A stretch of DNA of 14,620 bases. Origin: Gammaproteobacteria bacterium (GTDB taxonomy: Bacteria; Pseudomonadota; Gammaproteobacteria; GCA-001735895). Positions 7,157-14,620 of this stretch are shown piece after piece. Positions within the stretch are counted from its first letter, which is position 1, and each line of letters begins with the position of its first letter. A program made the translations under genes and the position numbers. The DNA is taken from assembly GCA_015494335.1 (NCBI GenBank), contig WGBK01000234.1:1-14620 (forward strand), written 5' to 3'. The notes beneath the pieces were generated by a model. It worked only from the letters and a program-made list of their open reading frames with translations. It had not been told where the DNA came from and did not search any database.

Positions 7157-7360
7157 TCAGGGACGCGGCGAAATGTGTGAAGGCGTTGGCGAAAACGGGG
7201 TGGTGGCCGGATGATGGCCATTTCGGCGACGAGCGGTCAGTTGCTCGCTGCTGACATGTTCCTTGTGGCACAGGGTGCAGCGGTAGAAAGTGACCAGGCT
7301 CTTGTCGTTGTGTTCGCTGCGATAGTTCTCCATCAGCGAGAAGCAGTGGGGGCATTGCAT
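7157..7360 (-). CDS. 67-residue zinc-ribbon protein (unknown function)
   Basis: The protein begins MQCPHCFSLM and has a second knuckle CTLCHKEH at 28-35, so Cys3, Cys6, Cys28 and Cys31 form a CxxC-x21-CxxC zinc ribbon, with His32 and His35 nearby. The C-terminal third (about 43-67) is polar, rich in Arg, His, Pro, Thr and Ser, and probably disordered. No signal peptide or membrane segment is present, so it should be cytoplasmic. The ATG at 7360 is chosen because the first Cys pair starts at residue 3 and GGAGA stands 7 bases upstream; the same frame runs open further upstream across the purD end, but a promoter lies between. It has its own TATAAT box 31 bases away and is followed by the His-rich microprotein gene. 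Zinc binding is a motif-based inference; RNA, DNA or protein contact are all possible. Confidence 0.75.
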   Translation of the reverse strand: MQCPHCFSLMENYRSEHNDKSLVTFYRCTLCHKEHVSSEQLTARRRNGHHPATTPFSPTPSHISPRP

Positions 7361-7390
7361 CGGCGTTCTCCGGTGGCGGCGGACAACGGA

Positions 7391-7420
7391 ATTATAGGCA
7401 GTGAGTCCCTGTGACCACAA
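7391..7420 (-). promoter_or_regulatory. Promoter of the zinc-ribbon/microprotein unit
   Basis: On the minus strand a perfect TATAAT (plus-strand 7391-7396) is preceded after 18 bases by TTGTGG (7415-7420), a weak -35 with only TTG matching. A start about seven bases downstream gives a leader of roughly 20-25 bases before the ATG at 7360, with the ribosome binding site inside it. Confidence 0.6.
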
Positions 7421-7560
7421 CATCTGGTGGCATGCATCAAGATGGGGCACAAGATCCTGTGGTGATGCCGGAAACAACAAGCCTACGCCGGACAGCAGGT
7501 TGTGATCTGAACTTGATGTGTCTTGTGAACAATACGCGCCAAGTGGCACCGGCCGAGAAA

Positions 7561-7591
7561 CATGGTTTCCGACGAACGGCAGAAAACCATG
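7561..7591 (-). terminator. Candidate terminator hairpin after purD
   Basis: Read on the minus strand, CATGGTTT and AAACCATG form an 8-base-pair stem, with an inner CCG/CGG stem and TTCGT loop separated by a 4-base bulge. The sequence after it is only TTTCT, so this is a weak or Rho-assisted terminator at best. It begins 23 bases beyond the purD stop. The remaining 7421-7560 interval is visibly less GC-rich than the genes, and I see no gene in it. Confidence 0.4.
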
Positions 7592-7614
7592 CGCCTTCCC
7601 GGTACTTGTCTGGC

Positions 7615-8889
7615 TCAGTGAATGGCCTTGAATCCGATGTCGCGACGGTAATAGGCGCCGGGCCAGTCGATCTGCTCCACCAGTTCGTAGGCGCGCTGCT
7701 GGGCTTCGCGGATGTCCTTGCCGAGGGCCACGGCGCAGAGCACGCGTCCGCCGTTGCTGACGACCTCGCCGCTGGCGTCGAGGGCGGTTCCGGCATGGAA
7801 CACCTTGCGGTCTTCGGCTTCCGCGGGAATGTTGCGGATCACCTCGCCCTTGGCGTACTGGTCCGGGTAGCCCTGCGCGGCCAGCACCACGCCGAGCGAG
7901 GCGCGGGCATCCCACTCGGCCATTTCCTGGTCGAGGCGGCCCTCCAGCGCGGCGAGGCAATGGGCCACCAGGTCCGATTGCAGGCGCATCATGATCGGCT
8001 GGGTTTCCGGGTCGCCGAAGCGGCAGTTGTATTCGAGCACCTTCGGTGTGCCGCTGGCGTCGATCATCAAGCCGGCGTAGAGGAAGCCGACATAGCGCCC
8101 GCCCTCGGCGGCCATGCCCTCGACCGTGGGGCGGATGACCTCGTTCATGACCCGCTCGGCAATCTCGTCGCTGACTACCGGTGCCGGCGAATAGGCACCC
8201 ATGCCGCCGGTGTTGGGGCCGCGGTCGCCCTCGTCACGAGCCTTGTGGTCCTGGGAAGTGGCCATCGGCAGGATGTTCTCGCCATCGACCATGCAGATGT
8301 AGCTGGCTTCCTCGCCCTGCAGGAATTCCTCGATGACGACGCGGTGGCCGGCCTCGCCGAAGGCATTGCCGGCGAGCATGTCGCGAACCGCGGCCTCGGC
8401 CTGTTCCTCGCTGTCGGCCAGGATCACGCCCTTGCCGGCCGCCAGGCCGTCGGCCTTGACGACGATGGGCGCACCCATCTCGCGGATGTAGGCCAGCGCC
8501 GGTTCGATCTCGGTGAAGCTGGCGTAGGCCGCGGTCGGAATCCGGTGACGGGCTAGGAAATCCTTGGTGAAGGTCTTGGAGCCTTCGAGTTGGGCGGCCC
8601 GGGCGCTGGGGCCGAAGATCTTCAGCCCGGCCGCCTCGAAGCGATCGACGACGCCGGCTACCAGAGGGGCTTCTGGGCCGACGATGGTCAGGTCGATGTC
8701 TTCGCGCCGGGCGAAGTCCAGCAGCGCGCCGAGATCCTCGGCGCTGATATCCACATTCTGCAGTTTCGGTTCCAGGGCCGTGCCGGCGTTGCCGGGGGCG
8801 ACGAAAACCTGGCTGGCCAGCGGGGACTGGGCCGCTTTCCAGGCCAGGGCATGCTCGCGGCCGCCGCCGCCGATGACGAGTATCTTCAT
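7615..8889 (-). CDS. purD: Phosphoribosylamine--glycine ligase (GAR synthetase)
   Basis: A 424-residue cytoplasmic ATP-grasp enzyme that joins glycine to phosphoribosylamine with ATP, the second step of de novo purine synthesis. The N-terminal Rossmann-like part opens MKILVIGGGGREHALAWK. GNAGTALE (33-40) and GPEAPLVAGVVD (71-82) follow. The ATP-grasp part shows VVKADGLAAGKGV (143-155), EEFLQGEEAS and the signature HKARDEGDRGPNTGGMGAYSP (215-235). The C-terminal half has YNCRFGDPETQ. Length matches the family (about 425-430). The ATG at 8889 is favoured over an upstream in-frame ATG because the IGGGGREH motif normally starts the protein and AGGGA lies 9 bases before it. It follows purH by 16 bases, so the two form an operon as in many gammaproteobacteria. 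Confidence 0.97.
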   Translation of the reverse strand: MKILVIGGGGREHALAWKAAQSPLASQVFVAPGNAGTALEPKLQNVDISAEDLGALLDFARREDIDLTIVGPEAPLVAGVVDRFEAAGLKIFGPSARAAQLEGSKTFTKDFLARHRIPTAAYASFTEIEPALAYIREMGAPIVVKADGLAAGKGVILADSEEQAEAAVRDMLAGNAFGEAGHRVVIEEFLQGEEASYICMVDGENILPMATSQDHKARDEGDRGPNTGGMGAYSPAPVVSDEIAERVMNEVIRPTVEGMAAEGGRYVGFLYAGLMIDASGTPKVLEYNCRFGDPETQPIMMRLQSDLVAHCLAALEGRLDQEMAEWDARASLGVVLAAQGYPDQYAKGEVIRNIPAEAEDRKVFHAGTALDASGEVVSNGGRVLCAVALGKDIREAQQRAYELVEQIDWPGAYYRRDIGFKAIH

Positions 8890-8905
8890 GGCTGTTTTCC
8901 CTGGA

Positions 8906-10474
8906 TCAGTGACGGAAGTGGCGCATGCCGGTGAACACCATCGCCATGCCGTGCTCGTTGGCGGCATCGATGACTTCCTGGTCTCGCATCGAGCCGCCGG
9001 GCTGGATCACCGCCTGGATACCGGCTTCGGCGGCGGCGTCGATGCCGTCGCGGAAAGGGAAGAAGGCATCGGAGGCCATTACCGAGCCTTCGACGGTCAG
9101 CCCGGCCTGCTCGGCCTTGATGCCGGCGATGCGGGCGGAGTTGATGCGCGACATCTGTCCGGCGCCGACGCCGATGGTCATGGCGTCGCGGCAGTAGACG
9201 ATGGCGTTGGACTTGACAAATTTGGCGACCTTCCAGGCGAAGATCAGGTCGGCCATTTGTTGTTCGTCCGGTTGTTTTTCAGTGACGACTTCAAGCTGGT
9301 CATAGAGCTGCAGGTCGGCATCCTGCACCAGCAGGCCGCCGTTGACGCGCTTGAGATCGAGCCTGTAAGCCGGTTTTTGCCATTGCCCGCAGGACAACAG
9401 GCGCACATTCGGCTTGGTGGCGACGATGTCAGCGGCCTCCTCGGATACGCTGGGGGCGACGATCACCTCGACGAACTGGCGGTCTATGATGGTCTGGGCG
9501 GTATGCGCATCGAGTTGGCGGTTGAAGGCGATGATGCCGCCAAAGGCCGATTCCGGGTCCGTGGCATAGGCATGATCGTAGGCGGCGAGGATGTCGTCGG
9601 CCACGGCCACGCCGCAGGGATTGGCGTGCTTGACGATGACGCAGGCCGGTTCCTCGAACTGCTTGACGCACTCCAGCGCGGCGTCGGTGTCACCGATGTT
9701 GTTGAAGGACAGTTCCTTGCCGGACAGTTGCACCGCGGTGGCGATGCAGGGCTCGGCGAGGCCGGTCTCGACATAGAAGGCCGCATTCTGGTGCGGGTTC
9801 TCGCCGTAGCGCATGCCTTGGCTGTGCTGGAACTGGAAGGTGATGGCGCGCGGGAACTGCCGTTCGCCCTCGGGCTGCACCAGCCGGCCGAAGTAGTTGG
9901 CGATGGCGCCGTCGTAGCTGGCGGTATGCTCGAAGACACGAATGGCGAGGGAGAAGCGGGTTTCGTCGCTGACGCGGTTGTCGTTCTGCTTCATCTCGTC
10001 GATAACGCCGGCGTAGTCGAGCGGATCGATCAGCACGGTGACGCTGGCATGGTTCTTGGCCGCCGCGCGCAGCATCGCCGGCCCGCCGATGTCGATGTTC
10101 TCGATCGCATCCTCGAGACTGCAGTCCGGCTTGGCGACCGTCTGCTGGAAGGGGTAGAGGTTGATCACCAGCAGGTCGATGGGCTGGATGTCGTGCTCCT
10201 CCATTACCGCATCGTCGATGCCGCGACGGCCGAGCAGCCCGCCATGCACCTTCGGGTGCAGGGTCTTGACCCGACCGTCCATCATCTCCGGGAAGCCGGT
10301 ATAGTCGGCGATCTCGGTGACCGGGATGCCGCTTTCGGCGATCAGCTTGGCGGTGCCGCCGGTGGACAGCAGTTCGATGCCGAGTTCATGCAGGGATCGG
10401 GCGAGATCGACGATGCCGGTCTTGTCGGAGACGCTGAGCAGGGCTCGGCGCACGGGAGGGGCGGAAAAGGTCAT
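8906..10474 (-). CDS. purH: Bifunctional AICAR formyltransferase / IMP cyclohydrolase
   Basis: A 522-residue cytoplasmic enzyme for the last two steps to IMP: formylation of AICAR using 10-formyl-tetrahydrofolate, then ring closure. The N-terminal MGS-like cyclohydrolase domain (about 1-150) has RALLSVSDKTG (10-20), LLSTGGTAK (35-43), MMDGRVKTLHPKVHGGLL (64-81) and INLYPF. The C-terminal transformylase domain has RYGENPHQ (222-229), the catalytic KHANPCG (282-288), SAFGGIIAFNR, and near the end SDAFFPFRD and QPGGS. Length equals the usual 520-530. The ATG at 10474 is followed by the typical lead into RALLSVSDK. The gene has its own TATAAT box in the fis-purH gap and is followed closely by purD. 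Nothing appears degenerate. Confidence 0.97.
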   Translation of the reverse strand: MTFSAPPVRRALLSVSDKTGIVDLARSLHELGIELLSTGGTAKLIAESGIPVTEIADYTGFPEMMDGRVKTLHPKVHGGLLGRRGIDDAVMEEHDIQPIDLLVINLYPFQQTVAKPDCSLEDAIENIDIGGPAMLRAAAKNHASVTVLIDPLDYAGVIDEMKQNDNRVSDETRFSLAIRVFEHTASYDGAIANYFGRLVQPEGERQFPRAITFQFQHSQGMRYGENPHQNAAFYVETGLAEPCIATAVQLSGKELSFNNIGDTDAALECVKQFEEPACVIVKHANPCGVAVADDILAAYDHAYATDPESAFGGIIAFNRQLDAHTAQTIIDRQFVEVIVAPSVSEEAADIVATKPNVRLLSCGQWQKPAYRLDLKRVNGGLLVQDADLQLYDQLEVVTEKQPDEQQMADLIFAWKVAKFVKSNAIVYCRDAMTIGVGAGQMSRINSARIAGIKAEQAGLTVEGSVMASDAFFPFRDGIDAAAEAGIQAVIQPGGSMRDQEVIDAANEHGMAMVFTGMRHFRH

Positions 10475-10503
10475 GGCGCATTCCGGTTGAAAAGAGTGCG
10501 CGC

Positions 10504-10532
10504 ATTATAAAGGCAAGCCCGTGCGGACGGTA
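10504..10532 (-). promoter_or_regulatory. Candidate purHD promoter
   Basis: In the 77 bases between fis and purH the minus strand has a perfect TATAAT (plus-strand 10504-10509). With a 17-base spacer the -35 position reads TACCGT (10527-10532), a poor match, so an activator may be needed or the site is weak. A start about seven bases downstream leaves a leader of roughly 23 bases. I see no PurR-type palindrome. Confidence 0.5.
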
Positions 10533-10551
10533 GCCGGCCGGGGGAATTGGT

Positions 10552-10824
10552 TCAGGGCGCGATCTGGTACTGGCGCAGCTTCTTGCGCAGGGTACCCCGG
10601 TTGATGCCGAGGTAGCTGGCGGCGCGGGACTGGTTGTGATTGCAGTGCTGCAGCACAGTGGCCAGCAGGGGTTTTTCGATTTCCGACATGACCTTGTCGT
10701 AAAGGTTGTTCGGGGCTTCGCCGTCGAGATCCTCGAGGTAGCGGACCAGGGCGGTGACGACGGACTGCTCTAGCGTCTGGTTTTTGGTGTTCAAGGCGGT
10801 ATCCCGATAATCCTGCGGTGTCAC
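10552..10824 (-). CDS. fis: DNA-binding protein Fis
   Basis: A small nucleoid protein that bends DNA and controls rRNA, recombination and growth-phase genes. The C-terminal helix-turn-helix is unmistakable: NHNQSRAASYLGINRGTLRKKLRQY (63-87) matches the conserved Fis end, and EKPLLATVLQHC is the dimer helix. The 90 residues given are close to E. coli Fis (98) but the start is uncertain. The frame begins with GTG at 10824, 19 bases after the dusB stop, with no ribosome binding site. An in-frame TTG at 10794 has GGGAT 8 bases upstream and would give 80 residues (MNTKNQTLEQ...). The N-terminal arm is variable in this family, so homology does not decide. The dusB-fis pairing is a gammaproteobacterial hallmark. 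Confidence 0.93.
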   Translation of the reverse strand: MTPQDYRDTALNTKNQTLEQSVVTALVRYLEDLDGEAPNNLYDKVMSEIEKPLLATVLQHCNHNQSRAASYLGINRGTLRKKLRQYQIAP

Positions 10825-10843
10825 ACGGGGGCGAGGTCGCGCC

Positions 10844-11839
10844 TCAACCGACCGCGGCCAGCGGCACTTCGTCGAGTCGGTCGAACAAGCGTTGGATCAG
10901 CCCCATTTGTTCGCTGGCGGTCTGGGCGGTCATGATCGGCATCTTGTAGTCTGTATACGCCGATTCCCGACCGAGTTGCCAGTCGATGTGTTTGCGGGCG
11001 ACGCGCAAGCCCTGGAACTCGCCGTAGAACTCGTAGAGATTCCGCAGATGCTGCGTGAGCCAGACCCTGCGTGATTCAAGGTCGGGCTCGGGCAGCACCT
11101 CGCCGGTCAGCAGGTAGTGGCGGATCTGGCGAAAGATCCACGGTCGCTGCTGGGCGGCCCGCCCGATCATGATAGCATCCGCGCCGGTGAAGTCCATGAC
11201 CGCTCGTGCCTTTTGCGGGCTGTCGATATCGCCGTTGGCAATCAGCGGGATGCCCGTCTGCTCGCGCAGCGCGCGCAGGCTCTCGTATTCGGCTTCTCCG
11301 TGGTAGCGGTCCTCTCGCGTGCGGCCATGTACGGTCAGGGCCGCGATGCCGCAGTCCTCGGCAATGCGTGCAATGGAGGGCAGGTTGCGATGTTCGCGCG
11401 ACCAGCCGGTGCGGGTTTTCAGGGTAACCGGCACCTCGACGGCGGAGACCACCGAGGACAGGATTTCGGCAACCAGGGCTTCGTCGCGCAGCAATGCCGA
11501 TCCGGCGGCGACACGGCAGACTTTCTTGGCCGGGCAACCCATGTTGATATCGATGATCTGTGCGCCCTGGTCCACATTGTAGCGGGCAGCCTCGGTCATC
11601 ATCTTCGGATCCGCGCCGGCGATCTGCACGATCACCGGCTCGGGTTCGCCATGGTGGTCGAGGCGCAGTTGTGACTTGCGGGTATGACGCAGCTCCGGCT
11701 TGCTGGAGACCATTTCCGATACCGTCATCGCTGCGCCGAGGCGACGACAGAGCTGGCGGAAGGGGCGGTCGGTGACGCCGGCCATGGGGGCCAGCGCCAG
11801 CGGTGCGTCGAAGCGCCAGGGCCCGATGGCAAAGCTCAT
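10844..11839 (-). CDS. dusB: tRNA-dihydrouridine synthase B
   Basis: A 331-residue FMN enzyme that reduces uridine to dihydrouridine in the tRNA D loop, using NADPH. The TIM barrel opens with LALAPMAGVTDRPFR (14-28). DINMGCPAKKVCR (97-109) carries the catalytic Cys102. VTLKTRTGW, LTVHGRTRED, LIANGDIDSP and DAIMIGRAAQQRPWIF complete the FMN- and tRNA-binding set. Length suits DusB. The ATG at 11839 overlaps the stop of the upstream DUF3426 gene by 4 bases (ATGA) and has no clear ribosome binding site, so translation is probably coupled. A much longer open frame upstream is not coding in this frame. fis follows directly. Confidence 0.95.
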   Translation of the reverse strand: MSFAIGPWRFDAPLALAPMAGVTDRPFRQLCRRLGAAMTVSEMVSSKPELRHTRKSQLRLDHHGEPEPVIVQIAGADPKMMTEAARYNVDQGAQIIDINMGCPAKKVCRVAAGSALLRDEALVAEILSSVVSAVEVPVTLKTRTGWSREHRNLPSIARIAEDCGIAALTVHGRTREDRYHGEAEYESLRALREQTGIPLIANGDIDSPQKARAVMDFTGADAIMIGRAAQQRPWIFRQIRHYLLTGEVLPEPDLESRRVWLTQHLRNLYEFYGEFQGLRVARKHIDWQLGRESAYTDYKMPIMTAQTASEQMGLIQRLFDRLDEVPLAAVG

Positions 11840-12657
11840 GACACGAAGTCGAATTCGTAGGTCAGGGCCTTTTCGTCCGGATCGAAGATCTCCAGCCGGA
11901 AGGGCACCGACTTGCCCGGCTCGATTCGCCGTAGGCCCGGATCTACCAGGTATTCGTCCGGGGTGAACAGGCGGTTGGCGATCAGGTTGCCCTGCAGATC
12001 GGACAGGCTGATGCGCAGTCGCAGGGGTTGCTGGGCGAAGGGCGCCTGGTTGACGAAGCGGCCATTGATGATCAGGGCCTGATCGCGGGTGGGGTGGGTG
12101 AATACATTGCGCTCGGTCAGACGGAACTGCTGCGGGCTGTGGAAACGCTGCTCGTCGCAGGGCAGTACCCGACAGAGGTTGAGTACCTGCTGCTGGTACT
12201 CGGGTTTGGCGATCAGGTCGTAACGCAGGTAGTAGATCACCTGCACCACCAGCAGGGCCAGCAGGCCGAGGATGCCCAGCCCCCACAACCACTGGCGATT
12301 GCGCCGACGCTCGGCCTCGTCGCCGTACATGGCGGCCTGCAGGGATACCGGTGCAGCCGGTTCGGGTTCGGGCGTGGCCTCGCTGCGAGGGCCGGTGCCG
12401 GGTTCCTCGGGTGACCGGTCTTCGTTGTCCCGGGCGGGTTCCTCCTTGGCGGCCGTTTCCGCGGCGGGTTCGATGCGATGAGTGGCCTCGCCCCGGTAAT
12501 TCTCCAGCGTCAAGAGGGCGTTGAACTGCTCGCCGCAGACACCGCAACGCACCTTTCCGTGGGCCTGGTCCAGCTGCTGCTGGGTAACGCGGAACACGCT
12601 GCCGCAGAACAGGCAGGTGGTCTGCATGACGTCATCGAGGTGGGCGTGCGGGTTCAT
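11836..12657 (-). CDS. Zinc-ribbon / DUF3426 single-pass membrane protein
   Basis: A protein of 273 residues that recurs between prmA and dusB in Pseudomonas-like genomes and has no firm function. The N-terminus is an MJ0042-type zinc ribbon (MQTTCLFCGSVFRV ... VRCGVCGEQFNAL; Cys15, 18, 38, 41). A low-complexity acidic, proline-rich linker spans about 60-105. One membrane helix follows (about 123-145, WLWGLGILGLLALLVVQVIYYL). The remaining C-terminal domain of about 125 residues is DUF3426, with Cys162 and Cys167 and a beta-sandwich-like pattern. I infer a cytoplasmic ribbon and a periplasmic C-terminal domain. The ATG at 12657 is chosen because it is 19 bases after prmA and homologues have a few residues before the ribbon; the ATG at 12627 (MQTTC) is an equal alternative. 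Neither has a good ribosome binding site. Its stop overlaps dusB. Confidence 0.85.
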   Translation of the reverse strand: MNPHAHLDDVMQTTCLFCGSVFRVTQQQLDQAHGKVRCGVCGEQFNALLTLENYRGEATHRIEPAAETAAKEEPARDNEDRSPEEPGTGPRSEATPEPEPAAPVSLQAAMYGDEAERRRNRQWLWGLGILGLLALLVVQVIYYLRYDLIAKPEYQQQVLNLCRVLPCDEQRFHSPQQFRLTERNVFTHPTRDQALIINGRFVNQAPFAQQPLRLRISLSDLQGNLIANRLFTPDEYLVDPGLRRIEPGKSVPFRLEIFDPDEKALTYEFDFVS

Positions 12658-12676
12658 GCTGTGGTCGAAGGGCGGT

Positions 12677-13558
12677 TCAGGATTTGCGGATACCGCTGAT
12701 GCGGCACCAGTCGCGGTCGATTGTAACAGCATCGAGGTCGAAATGCGGCGCATAGGCGCTGCGCACAGCCTCGGCCTGCTGCGGCAGGATGCCGGACAGC
12801 AGCAGCTGGCCACCGGGGCGTACCAGGCGGGCGAACAGGGGCTCCAGTTCCACCAGTGGCCCGGACAGGATGTTGGCGATGAGCCAGTCGGCGGGTTCCG
12901 GTTCCTGATCGGGCAGGGCAATCAGCCATTGCGCCGGGTCGATACCGTTGCGTTCGGCGTTGCGGCGTGTGGCCTCCAGCGCCTGCGGGTCGATGTCGAT
13001 GGCAGCGATGGAACGAGCGCCGAGCTTGTGCGCGGCAATGGCGAGGATACCGGAGCCGCAGCCGTAATCGATCACGCTGCAGCCTTCGGGAGGATGGCGA
13101 TCGAGGAAATCGAGGCACAGGGCCGTGGTCGGATGGCTGCCGGTACCGAAGGCGATGCCCGGGTCGAGGATGATGTTGACGGCGCCCGGGTCGGGGGGCT
13201 GGTGCCAGCTGGGCACGATCCACAGGCGTTTCCCCAGCTTCAGCGGCTGGTAGCGCTCCAGGTGCACGCGTTCCCAGACCTGGTCCGGTAGTTCCTCTCC
13301 GCGCAGGCTGGCGGCGATCTCGTCGGGCAGGCGCTGAACCAGCCGGTCCTGCAATGTCTCCCGGTTGGTTTCGGCGTTGAACAGGCCGGTGACGATGGAT
13401 TCCGACCACAGCGGGGTCTCGCCGGGCAGGGGTTCGTAGAGGGGCTCGTCTTGTGCATCAGCGATGCTGATGGACAGGGCTCCCAGTTCCAGCAGCAGAT
13501 CCTCGACCTGCGGCAACTGCTCGCGGGAGCAGCGCAGGCTGAGGTTCCACCAGGGCAT
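12677..13558 (-). CDS. prmA: Ribosomal protein L11 methyltransferase
   Basis: A 293-residue cytoplasmic SAM-dependent enzyme that trimethylates ribosomal protein L11. The N-terminal L11-recognition domain opens MPWWNLSLRC, with the acidic stretch DAQDEPLYEPLPGETPLW around 34-51. The linker and catalytic domain show LDPGIAFGTGSHPTT (131-145), the SAM site VIDYGCGSGILAIAA (162-176), the acidic AIDIDPQA that binds the ribose, and LIANILSGPLVEL after strand four. Length equals E. coli PrmA (293). The ATG at 13558 lies 22 bases after the accC stop; the upstream GGGG is too far away to be ideal. Deletion of prmA in E. coli has little effect, so this is a modification gene rather than an essential one. 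Confidence 0.95.
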   Translation of the reverse strand: MPWWNLSLRCSREQLPQVEDLLLELGALSISIADAQDEPLYEPLPGETPLWSESIVTGLFNAETNRETLQDRLVQRLPDEIAASLRGEELPDQVWERVHLERYQPLKLGKRLWIVPSWHQPPDPGAVNIILDPGIAFGTGSHPTTALCLDFLDRHPPEGCSVIDYGCGSGILAIAAHKLGARSIAAIDIDPQALEATRRNAERNGIDPAQWLIALPDQEPEPADWLIANILSGPLVELEPLFARLVRPGGQLLLSGILPQQAEAVRSAYAPHFDLDAVTIDRDWCRISGIRKS

Positions 13559-13580
13559 GGCTTGCGACAGAACCCCGGAC

Positions 13581-14620
<1,040 letters not shown>

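Noticed and set aside
6955..7221. An 88-codon minus-strand frame overlapping the microprotein and zinc-ribbon genes
   Set aside because: It has no ribosome binding site or domain, and competes with two frames that have start signals and sensible products.
7500..7528. Two TTGTGA copies 23 bases apart in the purD-downstream gap, suggesting a CRP-type site
   Set aside because: They are direct rather than inverted, with no TCACA partner at CRP spacing.
8564..10510. A 648-codon open frame on the plus strand opposite purH and purD
   Set aside because: The opposite strand carries two textbook enzymes with every motif. The antisense translation is compositionally odd (His, Asp, Gly, Val-rich) without recognisable motifs, as expected from GC-rich codon bias.

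Overview
The window is GC-rich, densely packed, conventional chromosomal DNA from a gammaproteobacterium. Three things point to the class: a dusB-fis pair, the gene order accC-prmA-(DUF3426)-dusB-fis-purH-purD, which I know from Pseudomonas and relatives (in Enterobacterales purHD sits elsewhere), and a PhoP/PhoQ pair of the gammaproteobacterial type. A poly-3-hydroxybutyrate-linked 3-hydroxybutyrate dehydrogenase fits a free-living, carbon-storing bacterium. I cannot name the genus. I see no mobile element, CRISPR array, phage gene, tRNA or rRNA.

Layout, left to right. (1) 13-1182 (+): a CPA2-type cation/proton antiporter with no RCK domain, meeting tail-to-tail with (2) 1186-3225 (-), a 679-residue cyclic-di-GMP protein with a helical N-terminus of unknown type, a degenerate GGDEF domain and an intact-looking EAL phosphodiesterase domain. 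(3) 3381-6082 (+): an exported glycine-zipper envelope protein, then a PhoP-like response regulator and its PhoQ-like histidine kinase, probably read together. (4) 6084-6842 (-): 3-hydroxybutyrate dehydrogenase, ending one base from phoQ, with an inverted repeat over its likely promoter. (5) 6922-7420 (-): a compact unit with its own promoter and a strong terminator, encoding a 67-residue zinc-ribbon protein and a 43-residue His-rich single-pass membrane protein. (6) 7615-14620 (-): a housekeeping run transcribed accC, prmA, DUF3426 zinc-ribbon membrane protein, dusB, fis, purH, purD. A TATAAT box between fis and purH suggests that the purine genes can also start their own transcript.

How the genes work together. 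purH and purD supply the last two steps and the second step of IMP synthesis. accC supplies biotin carboxylase for malonyl-CoA. prmA and dusB modify the translation apparatus (ribosomal protein L11 and tRNA dihydrouridine). Fis is the growth-phase nucleoid protein. The left half is about envelope and signalling: ion/proton exchange, c-di-GMP breakdown, and an envelope-sensing two-component system beside an envelope protein.

I found no convincing new large system. The least explained pieces are the zinc-ribbon/His-rich microprotein unit, the N-terminal region of the EAL protein and the operator-like repeat at the hydroxybutyrate dehydrogenase gene.
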